DNA of 64,000 nucleotides from Endozoicomonas numazuensis (GTDB lineage Bacteria; Pseudomonadota; Gammaproteobacteria; Pseudomonadales; Endozoicomonadaceae): NCBI RefSeq assembly GCF_000722635.1, contig NZ_JOKH01000002.1, positions 1,084,561 to 1,148,560 of the forward strand, read 5' to 3'. Shown piece by piece: positions 56,401 to 64,000 of this stretch (position 1 is its first letter; each line of letters starts with the position of its first letter). The notes under the pieces were generated by a model. It saw only the letters and a program-made list of their open reading frames with translations, ran no database searches and was not told where the DNA came from. The position numbers and the translations under genes were made by a program.

Positions 56401-56611
56401 CGGCCTCTTTGTTCAACACCCACAAGGCTTTATTAATCAGTACGTCGTTATAGCCCTGTCTGGAGAGAAAGGTCGTCAGCAAACCTTCCTCTATATTGCG
56501 ATTATTCTCCCGGGACTCCCAGCTGCCCAGATAATCATAATTCAGATGATCCTGAAATAACCGGACAACTCGATCCAGGGTTGCCCGTTCCTTTTGGCCG
56601 ACGGTACTCAT
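53468..56611 (-). CDS. hsdR: Type I restriction enzyme R subunit
   Basis: Motor and nuclease subunit of a type I restriction enzyme, about 1047 residues. The endonuclease motif is PDIVIYVNG...GVLELKR near residues 135-152. Helicase motifs are present: HTQGSGKSLTM (Walker A, near 294), FVDECHRTQSG (DEAD-like) and GFTGTPL. The later helicase part includes LLIVVDKLLTGFDAP and a RVNR motif. ATG 56611 gives MSTVGQ and has GGGG seven bases upstream; a TTG 27 bases earlier is less likely. It is separated from hsdS and hsdM by two genes on the other strand. Confidence 0.95.
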   Translation of the reverse strand: MSTVGQKERATLDRVVRLFQDHLNYDYLGSWESRENNRNIEEGLLTTFLSRQGYNDVLINKALWVLNKEAALGEGKNLYDANKAVYRLLRYGVKVKEGTGEQNQTVWLIDWTTPENNRFAIAEEVSIKGVNNKRPDIVIYVNGIALGVLELKRSKVSIGEGIRQNLDNQKKDFIRNFYATQQLVMAGNDTEGLRYGTIETQEKYYLSWKEQNPSWTPKLADEDKFLSGDGCNRSDNPLDCALLRLCDKKRFLELIHDFIVFDAGVKKTCRQNQYFGVQAAKKRIAHRDGGIIWHTQGSGKSLTMVWLAKWIKENINDSRVIIITDRTELDEQIQKVFNGVDEDIFRAPSGETLISTLNDHDKWLICSLVHKFGRRSEKEDDKATEEFIEAMKKSLPHGFKAKGELFVFVDECHRTQSGKLHEAMKLILPSALFIGFTGTPLLKKDKKKSIEVFGTYIHTYKFNEAVNDEVVLDLRYEARDIDQSITNQKKIDEWFEAKTKGLSALAKSQLKQKWGTMQKVLSSQDRLRKIVADILLDMETKPRLMDGHGNAMLVCSSIYQACKCYEMFNQTDLKGKCAIITSYKPATSDITGEESGEGLTEKLKQYEIYRKMLADYFDLPEDRAMGMTEKFEIQVKERFIKEPGQMRLLIVVDKLLTGFDAPSATYLYIDKKMQDHGLFQAICRVNRLDGNDKEYGYIVDYKDLFKRLEGAINDYTGGALDGYDEKDVEGLLSDRLEKGREQLEAALETVKAICEPVKEPRATKDYLHYFCAEDTSDKDALQENEPKRVALYKAVGSLLRAYSNLANEMPEAGFTPEQIAQVKKDVTHFDDVCKEVKLASADYLDMKLYEPAMRHLFDNYIRADDSETLADFEELGLIDLIVENDLSELQKLPGNIRKDKDSMAETIENNMRKVIIDAQANNPRYYDKMSELLDALIKQRKKEAVDYEQYLQRVKELAGKVVKPEGTGGRYPSSLKTAARRALYDNLNQNEALALKVDQAVMNSKNEGWRDQRFKLKKVRNAIQKALGEHGGPLDAIVELVKSQGDY

Positions 56612-56798
56612 ACCACATCCCCTTTTCTGAACCTTCAATCATTCACAAGACTGTCGACGGCTATCTTGCCACAAGCCAACCAACAGAGCGACTCTCCCCC
56701 AAAGTTGGAGCACAGACTGTAAAAAGTTTTGCTATGCTGCTAATCGCTAATCTCGCAGTATAAAAACGACTCTTTTGAATAATGAGTGGAGAAGTGGT

Positions 56799-57065
56799 GT
56801 GTCTCTTGAAGCCAGAGTAGAAATGATGGAATCTCGGCAAGATGAGCTTGAACAGGCTTTTCGTGAAAATAACCGGGTGCTGAAAGGCGTCATGGATACT
56901 GTTGCCCTGATTCTCAATGAACACAGAGACACCCGCAAGGAGCTCTTTGAATTCAGGCAGGAGCATATGGCGTTTAAACAGGAAATACGAGAGCGTTTTG
57001 ATAAACAGGAAGAAAAATCCAGCCAGCTTGAGTTGCTGATACGACAGAATATCCGCCAGAACTGA
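56799..57065 (+). CDS. Small coiled-coil protein within the RM locus
   Basis: An 88-residue highly charged protein that is one long helix with heptad pattern (EARVEMMESRQDELEQAF, then LFEFRQEHMAFKQEIRERF). No family recognised. GTG 56799 has GGAG eight bases upstream; TTG 56775 is the alternative. It lies divergent from hsdR, on the strand opposite to all hsd genes. A role in regulating or binding the restriction complex is possible but unsupported. Confidence 0.55.
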   Translation: MSLEARVEMMESRQDELEQAFRENNRVLKGVMDTVALILNEHRDTRKELFEFRQEHMAFKQEIRERFDKQEEKSSQLELLIRQNIRQN

Positions 57066-57225
57066 GATTCTGGCAATGATCAGTTTCATGTTCTGCTCAA
57101 CTCAGCACATGTACTGAATTTCATGCTCGAAAGCCGAAGTCCGACAGGCTCCCAGTCGTTCATTTCGTGTTCGTTGTGGTTTCTGGTCTACAGTGGGTAA
57201 TTATGGATTGACTGGCGCAGAGCTC

Positions 57226-57714
57226 ATGATGGAAAACCAATACACAACCGATTACCATGGCTGGATCAGCCAACAGCGGGAACTTTTGAAAAACAAACAG
57301 TTCGGTGATCTGGACGTACCCAATCTGCTTGAGGCGATGACGCTACAAATAGGCGATATATCCAGTACCCTTGAGTCACACTTGACGATACTGTTGCTGC
57401 ATCTGCTGAAATACCAGTACCAGACTCTGGTCATTAATCCGTTATTGACAGAGCCTTATAACTGCCGGGACTGGTTCGGAAGTATGGATCGGGCGAGAAC
57501 CGATATACTGACACTGATCCGCAAAAACCCATCCTTGAAACGTCTGACCGATGAAGCATTATCCGATGCCTACCCACAGGGCAAAAAAATGGCCATCAAA
57601 GAAATGAACCGCTACGTCAAGAAGCACCAAAGGCTCGATGACAGCAGTTTTCCGGCAAAATGCCCCTGGACTTACGAGCAAGTCATCAAAGAAGACTGGC
57701 TGCCGGAAGCTTAG
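57226..57714 (+). CDS. DUF29 family protein within the RM locus
   Basis: A 162-residue protein of the DUF29 family, common in cyanobacteria and proteobacteria, function unknown. The pattern YHGWISQQRELLKNKQF, then NLLEAMTLQIGDI, RDWFGSMDRARTDI, and the C-terminal PWTYEQVI-W end is characteristic. ATG 57226 is preferred over a GTG at 57193. It is transcribed in the same direction as the coiled-coil gene and convergent with hsdS. DUF29 genes are widespread outside RM loci, so the link may be chance. Confidence 0.8.
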   Translation: MMENQYTTDYHGWISQQRELLKNKQFGDLDVPNLLEAMTLQIGDISSTLESHLTILLLHLLKYQYQTLVINPLLTEPYNCRDWFGSMDRARTDILTLIRKNPSLKRLTDEALSDAYPQGKKMAIKEMNRYVKKHQRLDDSSFPAKCPWTYEQVIKEDWLPEA

Positions 57715-57776
57715 GGGAGGAGGTATTGACCGGCATTCGTAAACATCAAACTTTGCCTTCTGCGTTTGACTGACCC

Positions 57777-57811
57777 ACTGAATTCGTCACACAGTGTATG
57801 ACGAATTCAGT
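57777..57811. terminator. Bidirectional terminator between DUF29 gene and hsdS
   Basis: A perfect 13-bp stem (ACTGAATTCGTCA 57777-57789, TGACGAATTCAGT 57799-57811) with a 9-base loop lies between the two convergent genes. Confidence 0.8.
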
Positions 57812-57816
57812 AGCTC

Positions 57817-59121
57817 TTATATCAGCCGGGTTCTCCCTGTTAGCAGTTCTTGCATCATGCCTTGTTTGAGTTGGTGGGTTTTGGTTAGACGTGTCTGAAG
57901 TGAGTTCAGGTCTGTTTCAATATTTGACAATACTTCAGCAATGGCTTCTTGCTCCTTTGCTGAAGGGGGTAATGGAATTGCAAATTGCTCCATCTCGCCT
58001 TTTTGCGTATGAACCAGAGCTGATGCACCGTGTGCAGACTCTTCAATCTCTTTAGTCAAGACCTTCAAAGTAAAGTAAAAGAAAGTTTCTTTCACTTTGG
58101 TTTCATCTACTACCAGTTTCCATGTGTGGTAATTAAGAAGAGCGTCACCACCTTTCCACACATGTGGGCCAAAGGAGGTGCCTCGGCTTCCTGACCATGC
58201 AAACAGTAATTGATTATTTTTTACAAAAATCTTCGGGTCATAGTGTCCCGAGTAATAATTAAACTCTTCAGAACCATTTAGGTTTTGAATTCTGATTATT
58301 GGTAATCCTTCCGTTTCCCATTCGTGAGGTTTAAAGCCTCGCCCATTAATCAATGTACAAAACTCTTTTAATCTTGGGGTTTCCCAATCCTCCGGAATCA
58401 CCCCAAGCTCAGTCTGCTTATAGCCTTTGGGTTCACCATTGGGATGGCGTTCAAACTCAGGCAGGCGCTTTTTCCCCGTCAGCAGTTGCTGCATAGTGGC
58501 GGTTTTGATGGCGCGTTTTTTGGCGATCAGTTTTTCCAGTGAGGTGATTAGGGTGTCTATGTCGGATAGGACTTGCGAAATCAGTTGTTGTTCTTCAAAT
58601 GGCGGAGCAGGTAAAACAAAATTCCTTACAATGTCTGATGTCAAATTTGTAAAGACACCACCATGAGTTGCTGATTGATTTAGCTTACTCTGCTGTGTTT
58701 TAAAAAAGTGGTATAAGTAGTCTCTATTAATATTTCCAGACAGATTAATCAGCCCTAGAAATCCATCATGGATACAAGCATCAACTGCCAATATTGATGG
58801 AATGCCAACTGTGCCTGAACATACAACGGTTAACGTTCCTTTTGAGCAGGGTCGACTCTTTTTGGCTCCCTCTTCTGTTAAGCTATCAACGATTGGAGTG
58901 ACATACTTTATATCACGAGTCACATCCTCAACCATCAGGCGTGGTATTGTTCCTCCATAATATCTTTTATCACCTTTTGGTCTGGGGCTTGCTCCCCTTA
59001 TTACTTCTGCTATATCTGCTACTGTTTTAACTGACCAGTCCTCAGGAATAACCCCAACCTCAGTCTGTTTATACCCTTCAGGCACCTGACCACTGTCGAC
59101 TGCTAACTGCAACTGACTCAC
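57817..59121 (-). CDS. hsdS: Type I restriction enzyme specificity subunit
   Basis: The DNA-recognition subunit, 434 residues with two target-recognition domains. The internal repeat is clear: GYKQTEVGVIPEDW at 17-30 and GYKQTELGVIPEDW near residue 234, and each half ends in a conserved helix (TATMQQLLTGKKRL and GMMQELLTGRTRL). Start is GTG 59121, with a G-rich ribosome site, overlapping the hsdM stop by four bases. The DNA sequence it recognises cannot be predicted from here. Confidence 0.94.
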   Translation of the reverse strand: MSQLQLAVDSGQVPEGYKQTEVGVIPEDWSVKTVADIAEVIRGASPRPKGDKRYYGGTIPRLMVEDVTRDIKYVTPIVDSLTEEGAKKSRPCSKGTLTVVCSGTVGIPSILAVDACIHDGFLGLINLSGNINRDYLYHFFKTQQSKLNQSATHGGVFTNLTSDIVRNFVLPAPPFEEQQLISQVLSDIDTLITSLEKLIAKKRAIKTATMQQLLTGKKRLPEFERHPNGEPKGYKQTELGVIPEDWETPRLKEFCTLINGRGFKPHEWETEGLPIIRIQNLNGSEEFNYYSGHYDPKIFVKNNQLLFAWSGSRGTSFGPHVWKGGDALLNYHTWKLVVDETKVKETFFYFTLKVLTKEIEESAHGASALVHTQKGEMEQFAIPLPPSAKEQEAIAEVLSNIETDLNSLQTRLTKTHQLKQGMMQELLTGRTRLI

Positions 59122-61571
59122 CAGCTCACCCCCATCTTTTTCAGATGCTCGTCCACCTTACCAGCCAGGTCACTCACTGTTTTCGTCAGCTCCGGCAAAG
59201 GTTCGGCATAACGCTCTTCCAGCGTTTTCACCCGATTCGCCAGCTGCTGGGTAACACGCTCCACTTCTGCTTCAATGTCGCCTTTGATGGTCGCAAGCCA
59301 TTTGTCTTCAATCACCAGTTCCTTAATCTGATTGATATCCAACTCCGGGTATTTGTCGTATACCGCTTGATCCAGTTGGGTCTGGGCACCTTTAACGGCT
59401 TTGTTGGCTGCGGCTTCTTTGTTAAACAGGCTCTGGCACTTTTTCAGAGCTGCGATTTCGCCATCACCCGACAAAGCGTTTTTCAGGGCTTTCAGTCTGG
59501 CAGTGACGGTTGCCTTGGTGACTTTCTCTTTGTCGTTTTTCGCTTCTTCCAGCAAACCATCTTCGCCACCGCCGGAGCCCGATGAAGAGTTCTCTTCTAT
59601 ATAAGTTTCTACAGCCTGAGTCGCTTCATCCTTTTTTGCCTGCAACTCGTTCACAGCTTGCTGCTCATCGGCAAAATAGCGGGCGATGATCAGGTGGGGC
59701 GGAATCAGGTCTGACTTGTATTTGACCTTGTTAATCACCAAATCTGGCGTTTCTTTCAGCTTCTCGCCTTTGGCGACTTTCAGAGTTCGCAGTACGTTAC
59801 CGGCTTTCCAACCGTCCTGAGTGATCACATACACATCGTCTTGCAGGGTTTCTTCCCAGTATTCCATCAACAGCTGGTAGATGTCGTATTTATCCAACAG
59901 GTCGGCTTGGGTAAAACGGGTCAGCAGGTCTTCAGACAATGTGTGAATCAGTGCCTTGGCATCGTCGCCAACGGTCAGGCTTTCCAGTCGGCTCAGGTGC
60001 TCAGCTTCCCACTGTTCATACACCGTGAGCGCCCTGGTGGAGAAGGTTTTGAATTCCTGATGTGCCAGAATGGTGGTTTTAACCTGTGCAGCTTCTATGC
60101 AGGCATCGCTGTAACCTTTGAGGTCAGACGGTTTAAACAGGGTGCTGCGAAGATTGGGGAACACTTTCCAGAAGCTGCCCAGAGCATCAATGTCCCTTTC
60201 AGGAATACCGCCGCGCATATGGGCGGTGAGGTCGTGGAGGTCTTCAATATCAGTCGAGTCGATATAACGGGGGATGTTCAGGTTGTAGTCGTTATCTTCG
60301 ATTTCCCGATAGTTCACCATGCGGGCATAACCCGGCAGAGTGGTCTGGCGGGTAAAGATATCCACAATTTTATGGATATCCTGAGCACGCAGACGGTTTT
60401 TATTACCGTCTTTCATAAAGCCCTTGCTGGCATCCACCATAAAGATACCGGAGCGGGACGACGCCTGAGCTTTATCAATCACAATAATACAGGCAGGAAT
60501 ACCGGTTCCGTAAAACAGGTTAGCAGGCAGACCAATAATGCCTTTGATATAACCCTGCTTAATCAGGTTCTGGCGAATACTGGACTCTACATTGCCACGG
60601 AACAGAACACCGTGAGGCAGAATTACCGCGCCTTTACCGGTGCTTTTCAGAGATTTAATAATATGCAGCAGGAAAGCATAATCACCATTTTTCTCTGGCG
60701 GAATACCGTATTCAAAACGACCAAATTCATCGTCTGCCGGATTCAGCCCGGTGTTCCAGGCTTTAAAAGAAAACGGCGGATTAGCTACGGAAAAGTCAAA
60801 GCGCTTCAGGCTACCATCGGCTTCTTTCCATTGGGGCGATGACAGAGTGTTGTCCTGCCAGATTTCCGCTTCTACATTGTCGTGCAGAATCATGTTCATA
60901 CGCGCCAGTGCGGAGGTAGCGTTATCCATCTCCTGTCCGTAGATGGTCAAACCTCGGGATGCCTGATCAGCCGCTTTCAACAACAAAGAACCGGAGCCAC
61001 AGGTCGGGTCGTAAACGGTTTGATCCTGAGCGGTGTCTTTCGTGATACCGACGACCTTCGCCAGAATCTGGGAGACTTCGGAAGGGGTATAGAATTGTCC
61101 CTTACTTTTACCGGATTCGGTCGCAAAGTGACGCATCAGAAATTCATAGGCATCACCCAGCAGATCATCGCCCTGGGCCTGATTTGCACCCAGATCCAAC
61201 CCCTGAAAAATACCCACCAGCTTCGACAGCCGGTCTTGCATCTCCTTGCCTTTGCCCAGCTTGTCTTCATCGTTGAAGTCGGCCACATCAATTACGCCTT
61301 TCAGGTCGTTCTCCTGGGCCAGCGCACCGATGATCTTATTGATCTTGTCGCCTATCTCTTTGTCGCCTTTCAGGGCAACCATGTCGGTAAATGAACCACC
61401 TTCAGGCACTTCCAGCAGAAAATCAGAGTCGTTGTCTGCTTTATCAGAGACGTACTTCATGAACAGCATCGTCAGTACATAATCCTTGTACTGGGAAGCA
61501 TCCATCCCCCCACGCAGCTCGTCGCAGCTTTGCCAGAGAGAGGAGTAGAGTTCGGTTTTTTTAATGGCCAT
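59118..61571 (-). CDS. hsdM: Type I restriction enzyme modification subunit
   Basis: The N6-adenine methyltransferase subunit, about 817 residues. The SAM-binding motif is DPTCGSGSLL and the catalytic motif NPPF in VANPPFSFKAW. The N-terminal helical domain and the DUF-like extended C-terminal part with coiled coils are those of the long HsdM group. Start ATG 61571 gives the conserved MAIKKTELYSSLW; the frame continues 53 codons upstream, through the region next to the palindromic repeat, without family support. Confidence 0.94.
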   Translation of the reverse strand: MAIKKTELYSSLWQSCDELRGGMDASQYKDYVLTMLFMKYVSDKADNDSDFLLEVPEGGSFTDMVALKGDKEIGDKINKIIGALAQENDLKGVIDVADFNDEDKLGKGKEMQDRLSKLVGIFQGLDLGANQAQGDDLLGDAYEFLMRHFATESGKSKGQFYTPSEVSQILAKVVGITKDTAQDQTVYDPTCGSGSLLLKAADQASRGLTIYGQEMDNATSALARMNMILHDNVEAEIWQDNTLSSPQWKEADGSLKRFDFSVANPPFSFKAWNTGLNPADDEFGRFEYGIPPEKNGDYAFLLHIIKSLKSTGKGAVILPHGVLFRGNVESSIRQNLIKQGYIKGIIGLPANLFYGTGIPACIIVIDKAQASSRSGIFMVDASKGFMKDGNKNRLRAQDIHKIVDIFTRQTTLPGYARMVNYREIEDNDYNLNIPRYIDSTDIEDLHDLTAHMRGGIPERDIDALGSFWKVFPNLRSTLFKPSDLKGYSDACIEAAQVKTTILAHQEFKTFSTRALTVYEQWEAEHLSRLESLTVGDDAKALIHTLSEDLLTRFTQADLLDKYDIYQLLMEYWEETLQDDVYVITQDGWKAGNVLRTLKVAKGEKLKETPDLVINKVKYKSDLIPPHLIIARYFADEQQAVNELQAKKDEATQAVETYIEENSSSGSGGGEDGLLEEAKNDKEKVTKATVTARLKALKNALSGDGEIAALKKCQSLFNKEAAANKAVKGAQTQLDQAVYDKYPELDINQIKELVIEDKWLATIKGDIEAEVERVTQQLANRVKTLEERYAEPLPELTKTVSDLAGKVDEHLKKMGVSW

Positions 61572-61940
61572 GGGAATTCCGACAAGAGCAGCCCACTGAG
61601 TCAGTCGACAGCAGGAATGGGTGATAACGTTGATGATCGTCTTATTGTACTGTCTGATCGGCAGACTGGATAGGCAGGTCCCGTTTGCACTAGGAGGCTG
61701 AGCGTTAATATGCATACCTACTCCGTTCATCCTGAGCTTGTCGAAGGGTGCGGGTAATGCACTTCGACAAGCTCAGTGCGAACGGTATAGAGTACATCGC
61801 TTAGCTGCACCAGTCTGTTTTTGTGCCCCCCTATAAACGACAACAGATCTATAGCCTTATTGTTTCATTTCGCCTCGATACGGTAGACTAGCCGACAACC
61901 TATAAGACAAAAATTCAAAAGAGATGTTAAAGGATTAGCT
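61572..61940. other. Divergent intergenic region with palindromic repeat
   Basis: These 369 bases separate hsdM from the next gene on the other strand. They contain the second palindromic repeat (61713-61787). Beyond it, an A/T-rich stretch at 61850-61920 probably holds the promoter of the next gene. No RNA gene was seen. Confidence 0.5.
61713..61787. repeat. Interspersed palindromic repeat, copy 2
   Basis: About 75 bp with arms CTGAGCTTGTCGAAG and CTTCGACAAGCTCAG. Read on the minus strand it matches copy 1 at 13351-13420 over nearly its full length, so the two copies lie in opposite orientations. It sits in the hsdM upstream region. Confidence 0.78.
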
Positions 61941-62969
61941 ATGAGCGTGATGTCGGTTCACTCTTCGCTGGGAAAGCACAACATTCAGTCTTTTCAACAC
62001 GACGGCGGTTTTCTGCTGTTTGATCGGGATACCGATGGCCGAAGCGGTCGAAGAATCCTGATTAATGCCCAACTGGCCAACAAGTTTTCAGCCCTGATCA
62101 ACCATGACAGCAAGGGACAACTGGTCATTGCTGGCATCAAGCAACTTCGGGCCAAAGGCGGCGGTATCAACAGCAACAGTTGCAACAGCAAGCCTCAGCG
62201 CCATATGGATGCCATTGGGCATGTACTGGTCACCTACGAAATTCATCAGTCCTCCCCCGACGATCCCTATGACGGGATTCGGATTATTGATCTTGATCTG
62301 GCGGATTTCGCAGGCAGTCGAGAGCCGGGGTTTTATCGGGTTGAAAAGGACCCAGTCAAAAAAGAATGGGCCGCCAAGAACAGTAAACCTTCGAAAAACA
62401 TTAAAACCCAAAAAGCAGCTATTAATGGCCGGGTAGAAAATTTCGACCGAGCGAGTAAACAATTATTGCCTGAGATGGTTGAAAAAGCTTATGGCAGCGC
62501 TGAAACTGAAGGCTTTGATTTTTTCTATCAACCTCCCTCACTGCTTCGACGAGGCCTCAGCTGGCTTACTCCAGCCCAGAAGCGAGTCAATAGCCAAATC
62601 GCCAGCCAACGTCTGGCAAAAGGCCTGCTGGAAGCCCAAAAGAAAAAGCAGACGGTTCAGTGGGTCATTCATGGTGACGGTGCCACCTTGTTTGCCCAGG
62701 CGCTGGATCAGCTGAAAGGCCACAAGTTTGACCAGCATGAAGTGCTGTTTGCAGGGCTTCCCAAGCAAAAACTGGGCCCGGTTATGCAAACCATGAAACA
62801 GGCTGGTATTGGGTTTCATAAGGATATTATCAAATACAACCCCCATGACTGGAATGCATTAAACAACCGTGTGTGGGGGATGTCGGGGCTTTACCGTGTG
62901 ATTGAATCTCTGGGCGATGAATACGAAGATCGCTTGGGGGTATTGAAAGCGCAAGCCGGTGGCGACTGA
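61941..62969 (+). CDS. Unknown protein, first part of an interrupted frame
   Basis: A 342-residue protein with no recognised family. The N-terminus (GGFLLFDRDTDGRSGRRILINAQL) is beta-rich; the middle is basic. The C-terminal part contains VQWVIHGDGATLFAQALDQLKGH and a helical end. The ATG has AAAGGA seven bases upstream. The TGA at 62967-62969 is followed in the same frame by 100 open codons to 63269, so it may be the first part of a longer protein. There is no signal peptide. It could be a toxin or effector; context is an unknown cassette. Confidence 0.65.
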   Translation: MSVMSVHSSLGKHNIQSFQHDGGFLLFDRDTDGRSGRRILINAQLANKFSALINHDSKGQLVIAGIKQLRAKGGGINSNSCNSKPQRHMDAIGHVLVTYEIHQSSPDDPYDGIRIIDLDLADFAGSREPGFYRVEKDPVKKEWAAKNSKPSKNIKTQKAAINGRVENFDRASKQLLPEMVEKAYGSAETEGFDFFYQPPSLLRRGLSWLTPAQKRVNSQIASQRLAKGLLEAQKKKQTVQWVIHGDGATLFAQALDQLKGHKFDQHEVLFAGLPKQKLGPVMQTMKQAGIGFHKDIIKYNPHDWNALNNRVWGMSGLYRVIESLGDEYEDRLGVLKAQAGGD

Positions 62970-62984
62970 GAAACTGCTCTGGGC

Positions 62985-63269
62985 ATGGGCATGAGTGCCT
63001 TTAAAGGGGGTGGGGTGGTTGCGGCCGCCTTTTACGCGGGCGCTGAGCCCGGTATTGCGTTGGGGGCCGGTTCGGCCTATGGGGTGTACAAGGCCTATCG
63101 GAAACTCAAATCGTTACGAAACCTGGCTGGCAACAGGAGTAGCAGGGCCAGTCTCAACCCCCATATGCACCCCTTCAAAAGTAGGGCTGAGTTTGAGCAT
63201 CATGTGGCAAAAAGCCATGGTGGCCAGCTGAATTCATTTCTGGCTTTGGTTGGCATGAGTAGAGGTTAA
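62985..63269 (+). CDS. Continuation of the interrupted frame, Gly-rich segment
   Basis: A 94-residue open frame in the same phase as the preceding gene, beginning 15 bases after its stop. It starts with a Gly/Ala-rich hydrophobic stretch (GGGVVAAAFYAGAEPGIALGAGSAYGVYKAY) that could be a membrane-inserting hairpin, then a basic and His-rich tail. The ATG has no good ribosome site. It is more likely the C-terminal part of the preceding protein, cut off by a nonsense change or reached by read-through, than a separate gene. Confidence 0.5.
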   Translation: MGMSAFKGGGVVAAAFYAGAEPGIALGAGSAYGVYKAYRKLKSLRNLAGNRSSRASLNPHMHPFKSRAEFEHHVAKSHGGQLNSFLALVGMSRG

Positions 63270-63273
63270 ACCG

Positions 63274-64000
63274 ATGTTGTGGTTAAAACGATTAACGGCT
63301 TCCAAGATGAAACCGGTTGGTATTCCCGATTTTAATAAAGCCCCCTGGCGAACGATTAACCTCTCTGGTACAGAACTCAGATTCAAAAATCCATCTCAAA
63401 CCACAGGTATTTTTGCTGAACACTTTCCTGATAGATTCGACCTGTACGATGATAACTATGAGTTATGGCCAGATGGCCTTGGTATGACACAGGATATATT
63501 TAAAAGTGGCTGGTCATTTTTCGATCATCTGATCTGGGGGGAAGGTAGCGTAGGGGGACTAGATGTATACATCCAAGTTCAGAGAAGACACCCTCACAAT
63601 CGCAGCATTGATTCCCTGTTCAAAGATGAAGATGCCAGACAGTGGATACAGCGAATTAATGATAATAGCTTTAATGATTCAGATTCAGATCAAAACTGGA
63701 TATATCCCAGGGCCGCCCATGAACTGCCGATCTCCGAGATAAATGGGACGGCATTTTACTCTTATAAAGCAACTGATTGGCCTCATACATGGAAGAGTTA
63801 TTTTGAAACTCCTATCACTGACGATCATCTTCTGATCTTTCGATTCAACCCCTCTTCATGGCACAAACACTTAATCAACGATCTCGATACAGTGTCAGAA
63901 GCAGCAGAGAAGACGGTTCAGTCCTTTATGGAAAACGTCCATATCAAGCTATCGGACGATGCGCTTCGGTGCCAGGCGGTTTATCAAAGCCAACCCTGTA
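63274..64000 (+). CDS. Unknown protein, cut by right window edge
   Basis: An open frame of 242 codons with no stop before base 64000. The ATG has GAGG eight bases upstream, inside the end of the previous frame. The sequence is soluble, Trp/Asp-rich, with GWSFFDHLIWGEGSVGGLD, YPRAAHELPIS and FNPSSWHKHL. No family recognised. Its close linkage to the upstream cassette and acidic, Trp-rich character recall immunity proteins, but this is inference from position. Confidence 0.65.
   Translation, partial: MLWLKRLTASKMKPVGIPDFNKAPWRTINLSGTELRFKNPSQTTGIFAEHFPDRFDLYDDNYELWPDGLGMTQDIFKSGWSFFDHLIWGEGSVGGLDVYIQVQRRHPHNRSIDSLFKDEDARQWIQRINDNSFNDSDSDQNWIYPRAAHELPISEINGTAFYSYKATDWPHTWKSYFETPITDDHLLIFRFNPSSWHKHLINDLDTVSEAAEKTVQSFMENVHIKLSDDALRCQAVYQSQPC

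Noticed and set aside
56639-56798. Small RNA or antitoxin gene between hsdR and the coiled-coil gene
   Set aside because: The region is short and shows only promoter-like A/T sequence, with no stable stem or reading frame.
59841-60842. Long reading frame (333 codons) antisense to hsdM
   Set aside because: It lies fully inside the strongly supported hsdM gene and has no family-like motif; it is a frame shadow.
62967-62969. TGA read as selenocysteine
   Set aside because: No known selenoprotein motif surrounds it and no SECIS-like hairpin was evident directly after it; a nonsense change or a gene boundary is simpler.

Overview
The window reads as a chromosomal segment of a marine, host-associated gammaproteobacterium, most likely in or near Endozoicomonas (Oceanospirillales). 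This rests on the mix of genes: a Pseudomonas-type isocitrate lyase, E. coli-type PntA/PntB, an orphan Hcp effector cassette, a mannosylglycerate-type PTS cluster, several insertion sequences, and long secreted or effector-like proteins with no recognisable family. No rRNA, tRNA, CRISPR array or prophage was seen.

Layout. 1-5237: end of an isocitrate lyase gene (5' end outside the window), a long structured intergenic region, then pntAB (proton-translocating transhydrogenase). 5484-8029: a type VI secretion cassette of hcp, a DUF6795 gene, a class 3 lipase and a small membrane protein. 8166-11384: a nest of mobile DNA in which a 1721-bp IS1380-family element (9144-10864) lies between two broken genes. 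11526-16549: two long secreted or membrane proteins converging on a palindromic repeat. 16855-23724: a DUF5718 gene, then a TetR-controlled operon (nitronate monooxygenase-like, crotonase, acyl-CoA synthetase, thiolase-like) with a clear palindromic operator and a strong terminator. 23834-30175: accessory block with a small secreted protein, a nitrilase-like fragment, a protein with a basic NLS-like N-terminus, and two paralogous unknown proteins placed tail to tail. 30294-39423: mostly housekeeping genes: SDR, nagB, creA-like lipoprotein, thioredoxin, AraC regulator, sbcDC. 39629-45135: a 902-residue secreted unknown protein convergent with a subtilisin-like autotransporter. 45429-52075: a carbohydrate operon (GH38 mannosidase, PTS IIBC, PTS IIA, ROK kinase) facing a divergent AraC regulator. 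52168-61571: a GspM-like membrane protein and a type I restriction-modification locus (hsdM, hsdS, hsdR, YgjP-type metallopeptidase), with a coiled-coil gene and a DUF29 gene on the opposite strand between hsdS and hsdR. 61941-64000: an unknown cassette with an in-frame TGA and a gene running off the right edge.

How the parts work together. The TetR operon looks like a catabolic unit for an acyl-CoA-linked substrate. The PTS/GH38/ROK cluster probably imports and hydrolyses an alpha-mannosyl compound such as mannosylglycerate. The Hcp cassette probably sends a lipase to rival cells or host membranes, using a type VI machine encoded elsewhere. The type I system is foreign-DNA defence with extra genes of unknown role.

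The less ordinary items are the tail-to-tail paralogs, the accessory genes inside the hsd locus, the in-frame stop at 62967, the IS1380 junctions, and the inverted pair of palindromic repeats about 48 kb apart. All functions are inferred by reading the sequence; no database search was possible.
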